Shown in pieces: positions 25,331-34,766 of a stretch of DNA of 64,000 nt (position 1 is the first letter of the stretch; every line of letters begins with the position of its first letter). Under the pieces are notes generated by a model. That model searched no databases. It was not told the DNA's origin and saw only the letters and a program-made list of their open reading frames with translations. The position numbers and the translations under genes were made by a program. The stretch lies in contig JAITGL010000010.1 of NCBI GenBank assembly GCA_031280645.1, positions 46,304 to 110,303 of the forward strand, given 5' to 3'. The stretch comes from Tannerellaceae bacterium. Lineage in GTDB: Bacteria; Bacteroidota; Bacteroidia; Bacteroidales; Tannerellaceae.

Positions 25331-27592
25331 ATGGCTTACGATTTGAAACTGCTCGAGCTTTTTTACAATACATTCGCCCTCAAGGTTAGCGCCGCCCGGG
25401 CGGCTCTGGGCAAGCCCTTAACGCTTACCGAGAAGATATTGTATGCGCACCTTTACAGCGACGGCGACGCTAAACCCTTCCGCCGGGGCGACGATTACGT
25501 TAACTTCCGTCCCGACCGCGTTGCGATGCAAGACGCCACGGCCCAGATGGCTCTGCTCCAGTTTATGAACTCCGGCCGCCCCAGCGCCGCCGTTCCAACC
25601 ACCGTTCACTGCGACCACCTTATCCGCGCCCATCGCGGCGCCGCCCCCGACCTGGCCGTAGCCGAGGAGGGCAACCGCGAGGTGTACGACTTCCTGCGGG
25701 CCGCCTCGGGCCGGTACGGCATCGGGTTCTGGAAGCCCGGAGCGGGTATTATCCACCAGATTGTGCTTGAAAACTACGCTTTTCCGGGCGGTATGATGGT
25801 AGGCACCGACTCGCATACGCCCAATGCCGGCGGTCTCGGAATGATTGCCGTGGGAGTAGGCGGGGCCGACGCCGTCGACGTAATGAGCGGCATGGAATGG
25901 GAGCTCAAGATGCCCAGGCTTATCGGCGTTAAGCTTACCGGGCGTATGAGCGGATGGACCTCGGCAAAAGATTTGATCCTCAAGCTCGCCGGGATCCTCA
26001 CCGTAAAGGGAGGCACGAACTCCGTGATAGAATATTTTGGCGAAGGAACGGCCTCGCTTGCCGCCACCGGCAAGGCCACCGTTTGCAACATGGGAGCCGA
26101 GGTTGGCGCCACCGCGTCGGTATTCCCCTACGACGGCAAGATGGCCGATTACCTTCGGGCGACCGGCCGCCCCGAAGTGGCCGGATGGGCCGACGCCATA
26201 GCCGACAGCCTGCGCCCCGACGCCGAAATTGAGGCCGAGCCCCTTAAATACTTCGACCGCGTGATAGAGATCAACCTCTCGGAGCTTGAGCCCTACCTCA
26301 ACGGCCCCTTCACCCCCGACGCGGCCACCCCGATATCCGAACTGGCCGGTAAGGTAAGGAGCATGGGCTACCCCATGGAGGTATCGGCGGCCCTGATAGG
26401 CTCGTGCACCAACTCCTCGTGGGAGGATTTGAGCCGCGCCGCCTCGATAGCCCGCCAGGCCCGAACGGCCAATATATCGCCGGCCGCGCCGCTGTTTATC
26501 AATCCGGGCTCGGAGCAGATTTACCGCACCGCCGAGGCCGACGGCCTGCTCAAGGAGTTTGAGCGCATCGGCGCAACGGTTATGGCCAACGCCTGCGGCC
26601 CCTGCATAGGCCAGTGGAAGCGCGAAACGGCCGACCCGGAGGCGAGGAACAGCATCGTAACCTCGTTTAACCGCAACTTTGCCAAGCGGGCCGACGGCAA
26701 TCCCAACACTCACGCCTTTGTGGCCTCGCCGGAGATAACCATGGCCATGGCCATATCGGGCAATCTTACGTTTAATCCCTTAACCGATAAACTTGTTACC
26801 GACGACGGCCGCGAGGTCATGCTCGACGAGCCCGCCGGCAGCGAGCTTCCTGCGGGCGGCTTTATCCCGGCGGCCGACGGCTACGTCGCCCCCCGGAGCG
26901 AGTCGGCCGACGTGCGGATCTCGCCCAGCTCGGAGCGCCTCCAGATACTCGCCCCGTTTGCGGCCGCCCTTCCCGACGACTTCCGCAATATGCGGCTGCT
27001 GATAAAAACCTCGGGCAAGTGCACCACCGATCATATCTCGATGGCCGGCCCCTGGCTCCGCTTCCGCGGTCATCTTGAAAATATTTCCGACAATATGCTG
27101 ATGGGCGCCGTAAACGCCTTTAACGGCAAGACCAACTCTACGCTCAACGCTTTGAGCGGGGTTTACGAGCCGGTATCGTCGGTCGCCAAGCTGTATAAGA
27201 TGCAGGAAATATCGTCGGCCGTAGTAGCCGAGGAGAACTACGGCGAAGGATCGTCGCGCGAGCACGCCGCCATGGAGCCGCGCTTCCTCAACGTTAAGCT
27301 TATTATCGCCAAGAGCTTTGCCCGCATCCACGAAACCAATCTTAAGAAGCAGGGTATGCTGGCCGTAACATTTGCCGACAAGGCCGATTATAACAAGGTT
27401 CGCGAAGACGATTGCATAGCCGTTGGCGGCATCAACGGCTTTGCCCCCGGCAAGCCGCTGCTTGTAACGCTCCGCCACAGCGACGGATCGGAGGATAAGT
27501 TTAGCGTGAATCATACGTACAATAAAATGCAAATAGAGTGGTTTTGGGCCGGCAGCGCGCTGAATTACGTAAGCGCAGGCAGCCCAGGCTGA
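25331..27592 (+). CDS. acnA: Aconitate hydratase
   Basis: The 753-residue protein converts citrate to isocitrate using a 4Fe-4S cluster. Cluster ligands are visible in IGSCTNSS near residue 356 and [10 protein letters not shown] near residue 420. Other marks are [14 protein letters not shown] near residue 157 and the C-terminal swivel-domain motif [15 protein letters not shown] near residue 638. Length and motifs match the mitochondrial-type aconitases found in Bacteroidota rather than the longer AcnA/IRP type, so the symbol is used loosely. It is first in a three-gene operon (gap of 22 bases to isocitrate dehydrogenase). The set forms citrate to 2-oxoglutarate, consistent with glutamate supply. 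Confidence 0.95.
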   Translation: MAYDLKLLELFYNTFALKVSAARAALGKPLTLTEKILYAHLYSDGDAKPFRRGDDYVNFRPDRVAMQDATAQMALLQFMNSGRPSAAVPTTVHCDHLIRAHRGAAPDLAVAEEGNREVYDFLRAASGRYGIGFWKPGAGIIHQIVLENYAFPGGMMVGTDSHTPNAGGLGMIAVGVGGADAVDVMSGMEWELKMPRLIGVKLTGRMSGWTSAKDLILKLAGILTVKGGTNSVIEYFGEGTASLAATGKATVCNMGAEVGATASVFPYDGKMADYLRATGRPEVAGWADAIADSLRPDAEIEAEPLKYFDRVIEINLSELEPYLNGPFTPDAATPISELAGKVRSMGYPMEVSAALIGSCTNSSWEDLSRAASIARQARTANISPAAPLFINPGSEQIYRTAEADGLLKEFERIGATVMANACGPCIGQWKRETADPEARNSIVTSFNRNFAKRADGNPNTHAFVASPEITMAMAISGNLTFNPLTDKLVTDDGREVMLDEPAGSELPAGGFIPAADGYVAPRSESADVRISPSSERLQILAPFAAALPDDFRNMRLLIKTSGKCTTDHISMAGPWLRFRGHLENISDNMLMGAVNAFNGKTNSTLNALSGVYEPVSSVAKLYKMQEISSAVVAEENYGEGSSREHAAMEPRFLNVKLIIAKSFARIHETNLKKQGMLAVTFADKADYNKVREDDCIAVGGINGFAPGKPLLVTLRHSDGSEDKFSVNHTYNKMQIEWFWAGSALNYVSAGSPG

Positions 27593-27614
27593 AATCAGTA
27601 AATCGTAGAAAACA

Positions 27615-28799
27615 ATGAAAATCAGAAAAGAGAACGGCAGCCTTATCGTGCCCGACAGGGTAACAATTCCTTATATCGACGGCGACGGCGTGGGAGCCGA
27701 AGTGATGCCAGTATGCCGCAGCGTGGTCGACGCAGCCGTGGCCAAATCGAGCGGCGGCCGCAAGCAAATAGAGTGGATGGAAGTTCTGGCCGGCGAGAAA
27801 GGCGAGCTGCTTACCGGCAGCCGCTTGCCCGAAGCCACAATGGAGGCTTTCCGCGAGTATATGGTTGGCATCAAGGGCCCGCTCGGCACTCCCGTTGGGG
27901 GCGGAATGCGCTCGCTCAACGTGGCGATGCGCCAGGAGCTCGACCTTTACGTATGCCTGCGGCCGGTGCGCTGGTTCAGCGGGGTAGCCTCGCCGGTCAA
28001 GGAGCCGCAGAAGGTCGACATGGTAGTATTTCGCGAGAATACGGAGGATATTTACGCCGGCATCGAATGGGAGGCGGGAACTCCCGAGGCTGCCCGCGTT
28101 ATCCGCTTCCTGGCCGAGGAGATGAACGTAAGGAAGATACGCTTCCCGCAGTCGTCGGCCATCGGCGTAAAGCCGGTGTCGGTTGAGGGAACGGAGCGCC
28201 TGGTTCGCGCGGCCATAGAGTACGCCCTGGCTAATAATCGCAAGAGCGTAACGATAGTGCATAAGGGCAACATAATGAAGTTTACCGAAGGGGGGTTCAG
28301 GAACTGGGCCTACGCCCTTGTCGAGCGCGAGTATCCGGAGGCTGTCAGGAGCGGCCGGCTTGTTATTCAAGATGTGATTGCCGACGCTTTCCTTCAGAAT
28401 ACCTTGCTTACTCCCGAAAAATACTCGGTTATCGCAACCCTCAACCTCAACGGCGATTACATATCCGACCAGCTTGCCGCCATTGTTGGAGGCATCGGCA
28501 TCGCTCCCGGGGCCAATATCAATTATAATAGCGGTCACGCCGTATTTGAAGCAACTCACGGAACGGCTCCCAACATTGCCGGAACGAACCGGGCCAACCC
28601 CTCGTCGGTTTTGCTTTCGGCGGTGATGATGCTTGAGTACTTAGGCTGGAACGAAGCTGTTCGGCCGATAATCTCCGCCATGGAAACCGCCTTTGAAAGC
28701 GGGCGGGCAACGGCCGACCTGGCCCGCTTCATGCAGGGCGGGCAATCGCTCGGAACGAAGGAGTTCGGAGATCTATTAATCCACTTAATTAATAACTAA
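27615..28799 (+). CDS. icd: Isocitrate dehydrogenase, with altered cofactor-site residues
   Basis: The 394-residue enzyme oxidises isocitrate to 2-oxoglutarate and CO2. The N-terminal [12 protein letters not shown], the active-site [11 protein letters not shown] near residue 139 and the cofactor loop [13 protein letters not shown] near residue 315 identify it. E. coli NADP-enzyme residues Lys344, Tyr345, Val351 and Tyr391 align with Asn320, Ile321, Ala327 and Ala367 here; only Arg395 is kept (Arg371). Ile and Ala at the second and third positions are those of NAD-type enzymes, so NADP use should not be assumed. It lies between aconitase and citrate synthase, 9 bases before the latter. Confidence 0.94.
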   Translation: MKIRKENGSLIVPDRVTIPYIDGDGVGAEVMPVCRSVVDAAVAKSSGGRKQIEWMEVLAGEKGELLTGSRLPEATMEAFREYMVGIKGPLGTPVGGGMRSLNVAMRQELDLYVCLRPVRWFSGVASPVKEPQKVDMVVFRENTEDIYAGIEWEAGTPEAARVIRFLAEEMNVRKIRFPQSSAIGVKPVSVEGTERLVRAAIEYALANNRKSVTIVHKGNIMKFTEGGFRNWAYALVEREYPEAVRSGRLVIQDVIADAFLQNTLLTPEKYSVIATLNLNGDYISDQLAAIVGGIGIAPGANINYNSGHAVFEATHGTAPNIAGTNRANPSSVLLSAVMMLEYLGWNEAVRPIISAMETAFESGRATADLARFMQGGQSLGTKEFGDLLIHLINN

Positions 28800-28808
28800 G
28801 GAAACACA

Positions 28809-30155
28809 ATGAAAAAGGAATATTTAATTTACAAGCTATCCGAGTCGGTAAAGAAAACCAGCCGGATAGATAACGACCTCTTCACAAAGTTCAACGTTAA
28901 AAGAGGCTTGAGGAATGAAGACGGCTCGGGCGTGCTCGTGGGCTTGACCCAGATAGGCAACGTGGTGGGCTACGAGCGCCTGCCCGAGGGCGGACTGAAA
29001 GCTATCCCCGGCAAGCTATTCTACCGCGGATACGACGTTGAGGATATAGTTCACGCCCTGATCCGCGAGAAACGCTTCGGGTTCGAGGAAGTGGCATACC
29101 TTATGCTGTCCGGCGAGCTGCCCGACCCCGAACGCCTCCTCCAGTTCCGCGAAGTAATTGCCGAGCGCACTCCCCTCGAGCAGAAAACGAAGATGAACAT
29201 AATCGACCTCGAGGGCCAAAACATCATGAACATCCTCTCGCGGTGCGTGCTTGAGATGTACAACTTTGACCCGAACCCGGATGATACCTCGCCCGACAAC
29301 CTGATGCGGCAGTCGATTGACCTGATATCGAAGTTTCCTACAATCATCGCCTACGCGTATAATATATATCGGCACAGCACCCAGGGGCGTTCGCTCCACA
29401 TTCGTCACCCGAAAGATAATCTCTCGATAGCCGAGAACTTCCTTTTTATGCTTAAGAAAGAGTTCACGGCGCTCGAAGCGCGCACGCTCGACCTGCTGCT
29501 CGTTCTGCAAGCCGAGCACGGAGGCGGTAACAACTCAACCTTCAGCGTGCGGGTAACAAGCTCGACCGGAACGGATACCTACTCGGCCATAGCCGCCGGC
29601 ATAGGATCGCTCAAAGGCCCGCTGCACGGAGGAGCCAACATTCAGGTAACCGACATGTTCGCCCACCTGAAGGAAAACATAAGCGACTGGACGAGCATCC
29701 CCGAGATCGACGCCTACTACATGCGGATGCTCAACAAGGACGCCTACGACAAGAGCGGACTGATTTACGGCATAGGCCACGCCGTGTACACCATCTCCGA
29801 CCCTCGCGCCGTTCTCCTCAAAGAGCTTGCCCGCGACCTTGCCGTTGAAAAGGATCGCAGCGAGGAATTTGCCTTCCTCGAGCTACTCGAAGAGCGCGCC
29901 ATCGAATGTTTCACCGCACACAAGGGAGCCAAGAAGCGCGTATCGTCGAACATCGACTTCTATTCGGGCTTCGTTTACGAAATGATTGGTCTTCCGAAGG
30001 AAATCTACACGCCGCTCTTCGCCATGTCGCGAATCGTTGGCTGGACGGCTCACCGCATCGAGGAGCTTAACTTCAAGAGCAAGCGCATCATCCGCCCCGC
30101 CTATCGTAATATTCTTGACGACCAGGCTTATGTTCCGATAGACGACAGGCATTGA
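28809..30155 (+). CDS. gltA: Citrate synthase
   Basis: The 448-residue protein condenses acetyl-CoA and oxaloacetate. Key residues are seen in GPLHGGANIQV near residue 272, YGIGHAVYTISDPRA near residue 318 (catalytic His and, further on, Asp region) and the Arg-containing FSMRVTSS-like stretch STFSVRVTSSTGTD. The N-terminal part carries FYRGYDVEDIVHALI, usual for the family. Length is slightly above the hexameric bacterial type. It ends the three-gene operon and is followed by a hairpin before the convergent NUDIX gene. With aconitase, isocitrate dehydrogenase and malate dehydrogenase in the window, the oxidative path to 2-oxoglutarate is covered. Confidence 0.95.
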   Translation: MKKEYLIYKLSESVKKTSRIDNDLFTKFNVKRGLRNEDGSGVLVGLTQIGNVVGYERLPEGGLKAIPGKLFYRGYDVEDIVHALIREKRFGFEEVAYLMLSGELPDPERLLQFREVIAERTPLEQKTKMNIIDLEGQNIMNILSRCVLEMYNFDPNPDDTSPDNLMRQSIDLISKFPTIIAYAYNIYRHSTQGRSLHIRHPKDNLSIAENFLFMLKKEFTALEARTLDLLLVLQAEHGGGNNSTFSVRVTSSTGTDTYSAIAAGIGSLKGPLHGGANIQVTDMFAHLKENISDWTSIPEIDAYYMRMLNKDAYDKSGLIYGIGHAVYTISDPRAVLLKELARDLAVEKDRSEEFAFLELLEERAIECFTAHKGAKKRVSSNIDFYSGFVYEMIGLPKEIYTPLFAMSRIVGWTAHRIEELNFKSKRIIRPAYRNILDDQAYVPIDDRH

Positions 30156-30191
30156 TTTTTTTAGTTAGGAGGTTTTTTAGTTAAATGGGAA

Positions 30192-30242
30192 AAGGTTGCC
30201 GACTCTGTTAGGAGAAGGCAACCTTAACCTTGGCGTAAGGTT
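30192..30242. terminator. Hairpins between convergent gltA and the NUDIX gene
   Basis: AAGGTTGCC pairs with GGCAACCTT (9 bases), followed at once by a second stem, AACCTT with AAGGTT. There is no long T run on either strand, so termination by this structure is probable, not certain. Confidence 0.55.
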
Positions 30243-30252
30243 AATATCTCGT

Positions 30253-30948
30253 TTAATGCGTAGCCATCGGCTTGACGATGCGGCTGATGCCATCCATAAA
30301 CCGCTCCGGATGCAGTTTGTATTCCTCGAAAAGCTCGTCGACAGTAAACTCCTTAACGGCGAAATCCCAAACTATATGTTCGCGACCTCCTTCTCCGTCG
30401 CGATAATAATCGTCCCGCATGATCATGTCGCTATGCACGTTCTGAATGTTGTCGGGCAATACATATATATATACGTTGCTGATTTCGTGATTCCGTCCGC
30501 CTTCGGGCATATCGGCCGGGCCGTACTCAATCTGGCGGAAGAAAAACAGCTTATCGCCGTATGGCGTATTATTGGCGAGCAGGAGTTCCTCCGACAGTTC
30601 GCGCTTTGCCGCTATTAAAAACATATCTTCCGTTAGTTCAATATCCGCGTCGCCCGGTTGGCAACCTTTGCCGTGTAAGCAGTCCTCAACATCTTCGCGT
30701 TCGAGATGGCCTCCCAAACAGTCGTAATAGATACGATCGGTTTGTTCGCCTTTCTTGAGTCGAAGAACTTTGGGGGCCTTGTTGACCAGAACGATTGCAG
30801 GCTTACCTTCTTTTGATTTCGGCAGCTTGACAACAATAATTAATGTGGTTGGGTGCAGCAGCGGCTTGTCGGCAGCATGTATCACGGCCTTGTCGAAGTA
30901 ACCATTGATCCGAGCGCCGATGAGCGGCCCGCTTATTGAAACAGGCAT
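30253..30948 (-). CDS. NUDIX-fold hydrolase with an insertion inside the NUDIX box
   Basis: The 231-residue protein shows a NUDIX helix (FLIAAKRELSEELLL near residue 112) and the preceding Gly-Gly-Glu (CLGGHLERED near residue 78). In classical members only about 14 residues separate these; here about 25 additional residues, including CLHGKGCQPGD, intervene. The two Glu residues of RELSEEL that bind metal are present, so hydrolysis of a nucleoside-diphosphate-like substrate is possible. There is no signal peptide. The gene converges on gltA and stands apart from the CHAP gene by 270 bases; no partner is evident. Substrate is unknown. Confidence 0.72.
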   Translation of the reverse strand: MPVSISGPLIGARINGYFDKAVIHAADKPLLHPTTLIIVVKLPKSKEGKPAIVLVNKAPKVLRLKKGEQTDRIYYDCLGGHLEREDVEDCLHGKGCQPGDADIELTEDMFLIAAKRELSEELLLANNTPYGDKLFFFRQIEYGPADMPEGGRNHEISNVYIYVLPDNIQNVHSDMIMRDDYYRDGEGGREHIVWDFAVKEFTVDELFEEYKLHPERFMDGISRIVKPMATH

Positions 30949-31166
30949 TGATTTGATTGTTTTACATCCGTCCTTGTGCAGATTTTTAAGTTTAACATGT
31001 TTGTATTCATTGCGCTTTAATTTATGCTTTTCATGCTCGTTACATTTGGGGGGAGATTATTTGTATGTGGGTGTTGTTTGCGCGAATATATGTATTTCTT
31101 GCTGTATAATAATAGTTGCGAGGTTCCTGGGTTGCCGTTTTTGGGGTTGGCAATCTTCTTGTGGGT

Positions 31167-31191
31167 GGGGGATTTAGCGGATCAATCCCCC
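31167..31191 (-). terminator. Hairpin downstream of the CHAP lipoprotein gene
   Basis: GGGGGATT pairs with AATCCCCC around a 9-base loop, 28 bases past the stop at 31219. No T run follows on the minus strand, so it may act as a weak terminator or a 3'-end protector. The remaining 270 bases between the NUDIX and CHAP genes hold only a shorter TTGCC/GGCAA stem. Confidence 0.45.
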
Positions 31192-31218
31192 TGTTTATAC
31201 ATAGCCGATTATCGGGTT

Positions 31219-33420
31219 CTAATTTGTTACGATAATCTGGGTTGTAGAAAAATAGTCGTTTGTTGCGGAGGCTACCGTTATATAATAAGTTGTATTTCCC
31301 TTTCGTAAAGGCGCCGACACGTCGATATAGCTTGAATTAACGCTGTAATATTGGTGGCCTTCCATAGCAGTACATGTTCTGTTGACATTTACGTATGCGG
31401 TTCCGGAGTTTGTAAACCTGCCGTCATCGCACTTTTTTATGCGGAAAGTAATTGATGTTTGATTATAGGATATCACCGTCGCTTTGATTGTTCCGTAATA
31501 GAATCTATGCCCGTTACAATCCCAATACCCGCTTGCGCAACCGGTAAACTCTCCTTGCTGCGGGGTAAACTTGGGAGTATTGGAGCTTCCGGCCTGCGTA
31601 GCAAACTGCCATACGGGGCCTGCTGTACTTGCGCCTTTGTTATCATAAGCAATGACTTTCCAATAATAGGCAGTACCGGCCGACAAGCCGCTTATATGTT
31701 GTGAAGTCCCGCTACCACTCGAATGAAACTGCAAATTATTGCTCGATGTTCCGATATACAGATCATAACCAAGTGGATCGCCTTCGGGGTCGGAAGAATT
31801 CCAGCTCAAGGTTGTTGATGTCGATATGTTATTGGCATTATTACTCGGATTGGGGTTCGAGGGTATTTGGGGAGGCTGATTGGCGTTGCCCCCGGTTTTG
31901 AATGAAATATAATCGGTACTGTAACTTGTGCCTTGCGAGTTGGTTGCAAAAGCGCGGGCATAGTAAGTTGTGTTTGCGCTTAATCCGGTCAGGTTGCAAT
32001 TAAAGCTGCCTGTTGTGCCTGAAATCGTTTGATTAAAATCGTTCTTTGTGGGTGTTGTTGTATTCGAGCTCCAGCAAATTCCTCTTTCAATTATGCTTGA
32101 TCCGCCGTCGGATGCAACTGTGGCGGATATTGTCACAGCGTTGCCGGTAAGGTTTGAATAGGAATTTATTGTGACGGTGGGCTGTGTGTTCTGCGTTTGC
32201 CGATCAATACCTACACCTGAAAGCAATATTGTTTTTGTTCCCGCATTGGAAGAAACCGTTATTGTACCACTATAAATTTGAACAGCAGTTGGCTCAAACG
32301 TAACTTCAAATGTTTGAAATTGTCCGCTACCGATATTAACAGGCGTATCAAGTCCGCTCACCTTAAATATACTATTATTACTGCTGATAGAATTGACGAT
32401 TAATGTGCCGTTTCCCGTACTACTGATTGTAAACGATATCGGTAAACTACATATGGAAGTAAATACGCTTCCAAAATCATAACTTAGCGGTGATAGCAAA
32501 ATTGCAATATTATCATCTGTTGTACCTTCGCTTTGTGTTGTAAATTTATACGGTTCTGAATATTCTGAGGATACTCCATTTACAAATGATTTTACACTCC
32601 AATAATATGTAGTATTGGTTTGTGCATTATTCCACTGATAAAAATTATTAGCGCCTGTATTTGTATCTTCTTCTCTATCGGATTCATTAAATCCAATGTC
32701 TTCTGACCAACTGCTCGACTTCTTTGAAATTTGAATTCGATATTCAGGATTATTCGCAATCTCCTCCCAAATGAAATTAATAGGTGTTGGAACATTTGTA
32801 GAATTATTTTGCGGACTATTCAGGGTAGGTGGAAAAGCATATTTGTAACACAGGTAAGGATTGTGTTTTCTATAAACACGTATTTTATCACGTAAATTTG
32901 CGGGAAGAGTAAAAGATACATCTTTCACATTAGGGCAACCACAATCATCCCAAACTCCATTATTACCTTGATTTGCACCTCGCAAAATCATTTTTAGATT
33001 GCTATTATCCAATATTTCCACTTCGTGGATAATAGCAATATGTCCATATTCTTTAAATGCGGCAGTATTGGCCCAATACGATCCAACAGCAGGTGTTATT
33101 ACTATTAAATCGCCCTTTTGCGGATTACCTGATACCAACTGAAATCCATTGGGCTTGTATACCGTTCCCCAATCCAAAGCATTCGCCGTAGAAGTTGTAA
33201 TTTGCAATTGGTGCTTGATATAAGCCACACATTGACAAATTTCAGTTCCTCCACCTTGTTCTTGTAGTTCCACCTTTTCTTTCGTGTCTACCTCTTCTTC
33301 CGTCTGTTCCTCCTCTTTATCATTAAATATTTTGTCGCAACCAACAAAAAATAATACCGCGAAGCAGGCAATTATCATTGCCACATTCTTCCAACAAAAA
33401 AATTGCTTATTCATATACAT
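31219..33420 (-). CDS. CHAP-domain lipoprotein with Hydin-like and fibronectin modules
   Basis: The 733-residue product has a lipoprotein signal (VAMIIACFAVLFFVGC) and a Glu-rich linker. Residues about 60-180 look like a CHAP amidase/peptidase domain: the Cys of EICQCVAYI and the His of YGHIAIIHEVE are at the expected spacing, with KGDLIVITP between them. There follow a fibronectin module, an ASPM/SPD-2/Hydin-like segment (SSTGNGTLIVNSI), two more fibronectin-type modules (TTYYARAFATNSQG and AYYWKVIAYDNKG) and a beta-rich C-terminal domain. It probably cuts peptidoglycan or a peptide bond at the cell surface. Codon use is clearly more AT-rich than its neighbours, suggesting acquisition. The start may be the second ATG, at 33414. 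Confidence 0.75.
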   Translation of the reverse strand: MYMNKQFFCWKNVAMIIACFAVLFFVGCDKIFNDKEEEQTEEEVDTKEKVELQEQGGGTEICQCVAYIKHQLQITTSTANALDWGTVYKPNGFQLVSGNPQKGDLIVITPAVGSYWANTAAFKEYGHIAIIHEVEILDNSNLKMILRGANQGNNGVWDDCGCPNVKDVSFTLPANLRDKIRVYRKHNPYLCYKYAFPPTLNSPQNNSTNVPTPINFIWEEIANNPEYRIQISKKSSSWSEDIGFNESDREEDTNTGANNFYQWNNAQTNTTYYWSVKSFVNGVSSEYSEPYKFTTQSEGTTDDNIAILLSPLSYDFGSVFTSICSLPISFTISSTGNGTLIVNSISSNNSIFKVSGLDTPVNIGSGQFQTFEVTFEPTAVQIYSGTITVSSNAGTKTILLSGVGIDRQTQNTQPTVTINSYSNLTGNAVTISATVASDGGSSIIERGICWSSNTTTPTKNDFNQTISGTTGSFNCNLTGLSANTTYYARAFATNSQGTSYSTDYISFKTGGNANQPPQIPSNPNPSNNANNISTSTTLSWNSSDPEGDPLGYDLYIGTSSNNLQFHSSGSGTSQHISGLSAGTAYYWKVIAYDNKGASTAGPVWQFATQAGSSNTPKFTPQQGEFTGCASGYWDCNGHRFYYGTIKATVISYNQTSITFRIKKCDDGRFTNSGTAYVNVNRTCTAMEGHQYYSVNSSYIDVSAPLRKGNTTYYITVASATNDYFSTTQIIVTN

Positions 33421-33473
33421 TGTTTTATAATATTAAAGTGTTTATCAGGTCATTTCCACTAACGTAAGCAGAT

Positions 33474-33645
33474 AAAAAGAGCGTGAAACTGCTCGCTTAT
33501 TCTTATTTCCTTTTCGAGGCTCTGGAAATAGCCGTTGGACTGAAATAAAATGCGAACAGTTCACGCCCGAAGACGTGAACCTTCACTGACTTATCCCCAA
33601 GTCCTTTTGAATTTTCCAGATTACGAAAAGTGAGAATAAGAGCGT
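33474..33645 (-). ncRNA. Candidate structured RNA, rod-like with internal bubble (6S-like?)
   Basis: Nested complementary segments form a long rod: CTTATTC (33496-33502) with GAATAAG (33634-33640); CTTTTCG (33510-33516) with CGAAAAG (33624-33630); TCTGGAAA (33521-33528) with TTTCCAGA (33613-33620); GGACT (33537-33541) with AGTCC (33600-33604). Above them is an internal loop of 17 and 19 bases, capped by a hairpin, GTTCACG with CGTGAAC (33559-33580). On the minus strand the structure ends in GAGC...GCTC plus five T residues at 33474-33478, which favours that strand. Size (about 170 bases) and shape recall 6S RNA. It might instead be a leader structure of the CHAP gene, which starts 54 bases downstream. 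Confidence 0.5.
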
Positions 33646-33775
33646 TAGCTCAATATATTTTTATTGATATATGCTTTTTCTATCTATACATACTTCTGTT
33701 TTTTTATTTAACAATGAAACTATCTCGCTTGCTGTACCTAAACAGGCATGCTTTTCTATATGAGTAACCGAAGTG

Positions 33776-33804
33776 CAAAGATATTTGTTTATTTGTAGAA
33801 ACAA
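33776..33804 (-). promoter_or_regulatory. Candidate minus-strand promoter upstream of the structured RNA
   Basis: TTG, an 18-base spacer and TATCTTTG lie about 120 bases upstream of the structured segment. It could drive the RNA, the CHAP lipoprotein gene, or both. Confidence 0.5.
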
Positions 33805-33882
33805 AATTCAGTTTGCCGAATTTGTATAGCCCTATCTCTCATAATTCACAATACAACTCGTTGCCGACGAAATCCCCCAAAT

Positions 33883-33912
33883 TTGATTAATTATGAGTTC
33901 CAGCTATATTTG
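33883..33912 (+). promoter_or_regulatory. Promoter of the LEA-like lipoprotein gene
   Basis: TTG, a 19-base spacer and TATATTTG match the consensus exactly. The predicted start, near 33919, excludes the longer frame starting at 33893 and supports the ATG at 33938. Confidence 0.85.
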
Positions 33913-33937
33913 TATCTCAACAAAAGATTTTATTACA

Positions 33938-34531
33938 ATGAAAAGCAAAACATTATTATGGCTGTGCACAACCGGCCTTCTCCTTTTTCTTTCAGGCTGC
34001 GACGTTGTGAAGCAAATGGGCGGCGCATACAACATGACGCAATGCAATTACTCTTATCGCTCGGTATCAAATCTCCGTATCGCAGGAATGGACCTTTCAA
34101 AGGGCGTTTCAATAGCCTGGCTTCCGCGGATAACCGGCATACTTAGCGGTACGGCGCAGTCGGTTCCTCTTAATTTTACATTAAATGTGGATGTTGAAAA
34201 TCCCAATCGAACTGCTGCCATGCTCCAGGGGCTGCAATATATTTTGAGCATCGACAATGTTGATTTCACAACCGGAGTTGTAAACCGTTCGCTCAATATC
34301 CCCGGCGGCGGAAGCCAGCTTATGCCGCTCGATATCGGCTTTGACTTGGCCGAGCTTCTGCGGGGCGAAAGTAAAGATGCGGTGGTTAATATTGTCAGGA
34401 ATTTTCTTGGCGTAGGCGATAAGGCGTCGAATGTTACTTTCAGGATTAAGCCTACGTTTCTTATCGGCTCTGTGCCGGTAACTTCGCCGGCGTATATCCC
34501 GGTTAGCTTTACCTTTGGCGGGAAGAATTAA
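33938..34531 (+). CDS. LEA-type lipoprotein
   Basis: From 33938 the product has 197 residues. The signal ends in a lipobox (LLLFLSGCDVV). The mature part shows the LEA type 2/WHy layout: VSNLRIAGMDLSKG, then a beta strand pattern with NFTLNVDVENPNRTAAMLQG and YILSIDNVDFTTGVVNRSLN, ending in PAYIPVSFTFGG. Proteins of this kind sit in the envelope; their role in bacteria is poorly known. The gene is monocistronic, with its own promoter and a palindromic terminator 20 bases after the stop. Confidence 0.8.
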   Translation: MKSKTLLWLCTTGLLLFLSGCDVVKQMGGAYNMTQCNYSYRSVSNLRIAGMDLSKGVSIAWLPRITGILSGTAQSVPLNFTLNVDVENPNRTAAMLQGLQYILSIDNVDFTTGVVNRSLNIPGGGSQLMPLDIGFDLAELLRGESKDAVVNIVRNFLGVGDKASNVTFRIKPTFLIGSVPVTSPAYIPVSFTFGGKN

Positions 34532-34551
34532 TTGGAAGGGGGGTATAAAAG

Positions 34552-34583
34552 AATAAAGGTACGATAGCTATCGTACCTTTATT
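34552..34583. terminator. Perfect 32-base palindrome, bidirectional terminator
   Basis: Two 16-base arms (AATAAAGGTACGATAG and its exact complement) abut with no spacer. A-rich and T-rich ends let it work as a terminator in both directions, for the lipoprotein gene on the plus strand and the tRNA genes on the minus strand. Confidence 0.78.
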
Positions 34584-34629
34584 TACCTAATTATACCTCT
34601 TAACTAACTACACGTAATTTCTAAAGATG

Positions 34630-34713
34630 TACGCAGGATGAGATTTGAACTCACACACCGTTACCGGCACTACCCCCTCAAAGTAGCGTGTCTGCCAATT
34701 CCACCACCTGCGC
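34630..34713 (-). tRNA. tRNA-Leu (anticodon GAG)
   Basis: The minus strand folds as a class II tRNA of 84 bases: acceptor GCGCAGG with CCTGCGT plus discriminator A, anticodon stem CTACT/GGTAG with loop TTGAGGG (anticodon GAG), a long variable arm and T-loop TTCAAAT. CCA is not encoded. It lies 53 bases downstream of the second tRNA-Leu. Confidence 0.95.
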
Positions 34714-34766
34714 ATGAGGGCTATTTTTCCTCCAAGTATTTTTAGGTCTCTTTGTCTTGACTTCTG

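Noticed and set aside
25418..26713. 431-codon frame antisense to aconitase
   Set aside because: The aconitase frame has full family motifs; the antisense frame has unnatural composition and is a by-product of GC-rich codons. The same applies to 27501-28559 and 51063-52262.
31219..33420. Prophage endolysin region suggested by the CHAP domain
   Set aside because: The protein is a lipoprotein with Ig-like modules, and no phage structural, integrase or holin genes flank it.
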